Notes under the pieces: model-generated
Databases searched by the model: none
What the model saw: only the letters and a program-made list of their open reading frames with translations
What the model was told of the DNA's origin: nothing
Position numbers and translations under genes: made by a program
Source of the DNA: Lentisphaeria bacterium
GTDB lineage: Bacteria; Verrucomicrobiota; Lentisphaeria; Oligosphaerales; Lenti-02
DNA: 6,699 nucleotides
NCBI GenBank assembly: GCA_023145395.1
Contig: JAGLDW010000232.1
Span: forward strand, 1 to 6,699
Reading direction: 5' to 3'
In this document: positions 6,581 to 6,699 of the stretch, in pieces
Layout of the letters: each line of letters starts with the position of its first letter
Position numbering within the stretch: position 1 is the stretch's first letter

Positions 6581-6699
6581 TCAAGTTGTTTGGGCAGAGG
6601 GAAGAGTCAAGGAGCCCTTCGAGGATCCCGCTGGCAAGACTCTGTACGGCTGGACCACATCCAGATCATCGCTGTGATCCACTTCAAGCGCGACCCCGA
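6581..6699 (-). CDS. Possible 3' end of an upstream gene, product unknown
   Basis: One minus-strand frame is open from the right edge for 38 codons and ends at TGA 6583-6581. The other two minus frames stop earlier or look less protein-like. The readable peptide has a mixed, protein-like composition (for example LDVVQPYRVLPAGS) and the same direction as the four genes that follow, with a gap of about 97 bases before the aminotransferase. No family can be recognised from so little. A plus-strand frame crossing the same bases is about equally plausible by composition, so this may not be a gene. Apart from the ribosome binding site, nothing convincing was seen in 6484-6580. Confidence 0.3.
   Translation of the reverse strand, partial: GVALEVDHSDDLDVVQPYRVLPAGSSKGSLTLPSAQTT

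Noticed and set aside
6530..6620. Promoter-like hexamers (TTGACT, TTGAAT) upstream of the aminotransferase
   Set aside because: No matching -10 element is found at acceptable spacing.
6486..6677. Plus-strand open frame of 63 codons at the right edge
   Set aside because: It has no recognisable domain, opposes the direction of every supported gene and overlaps the aminotransferase ribosome binding site region; it cannot be fully excluded.

Overview
The window looks like chromosomal DNA from a Gram-negative, fairly GC-rich environmental bacterium. The mix of genes (beta-helix polysaccharide-enzyme relatives, a dienelactone-hydrolase/AXE-type esterase, a DegT/DnrJ-type aminotransferase, and no SusC/SusD pair) would suit the Planctomycetota-Verrucomicrobiota-Lentisphaerota superphylum. 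That placement is an inference from gene content and signal-peptide style; the window holds no rRNA, tRNA or other phylogenetic marker.

All supported genes lie on the minus strand, so transcription runs from the right edge to the left. In transcription order they are: (a) a possible 3' end of an upstream gene (6699-6581, weak); (b) a PLP-dependent DegT/DnrJ/EryC1/StrS-family aminotransferase (6483-5251), complete; (c) a probably exported right-handed beta-helix protein resembling glycoside hydrolase family 28 (5246-3498), whose start lies 4 bases beyond the aminotransferase stop; (d) an alpha/beta-hydrolase esterase with an intact Ser-Asp-His set (3456-2386), with a strong ribosome binding site and a possible own promoter inside the end of gene c; (e) after a 118-base gap, a large secreted multi-domain beta-helix protein of the pectate-lyase-3 fold (2267 to 1), cut off by the left edge with no stop after 755 codons.

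The likely theme is processing of an acidic or ester-decorated polysaccharide. Two exported beta-helix proteins could cleave or bind the polymer, the esterase could remove acyl or methyl groups or act on a released fragment, and the aminotransferase could act on a sugar or cyclitol. The substrate cannot be read from the sequence. No mobile element, CRISPR array, RNA gene or clear intrinsic terminator was seen. The long plus-strand open frames are antisense shadows of the genes above.
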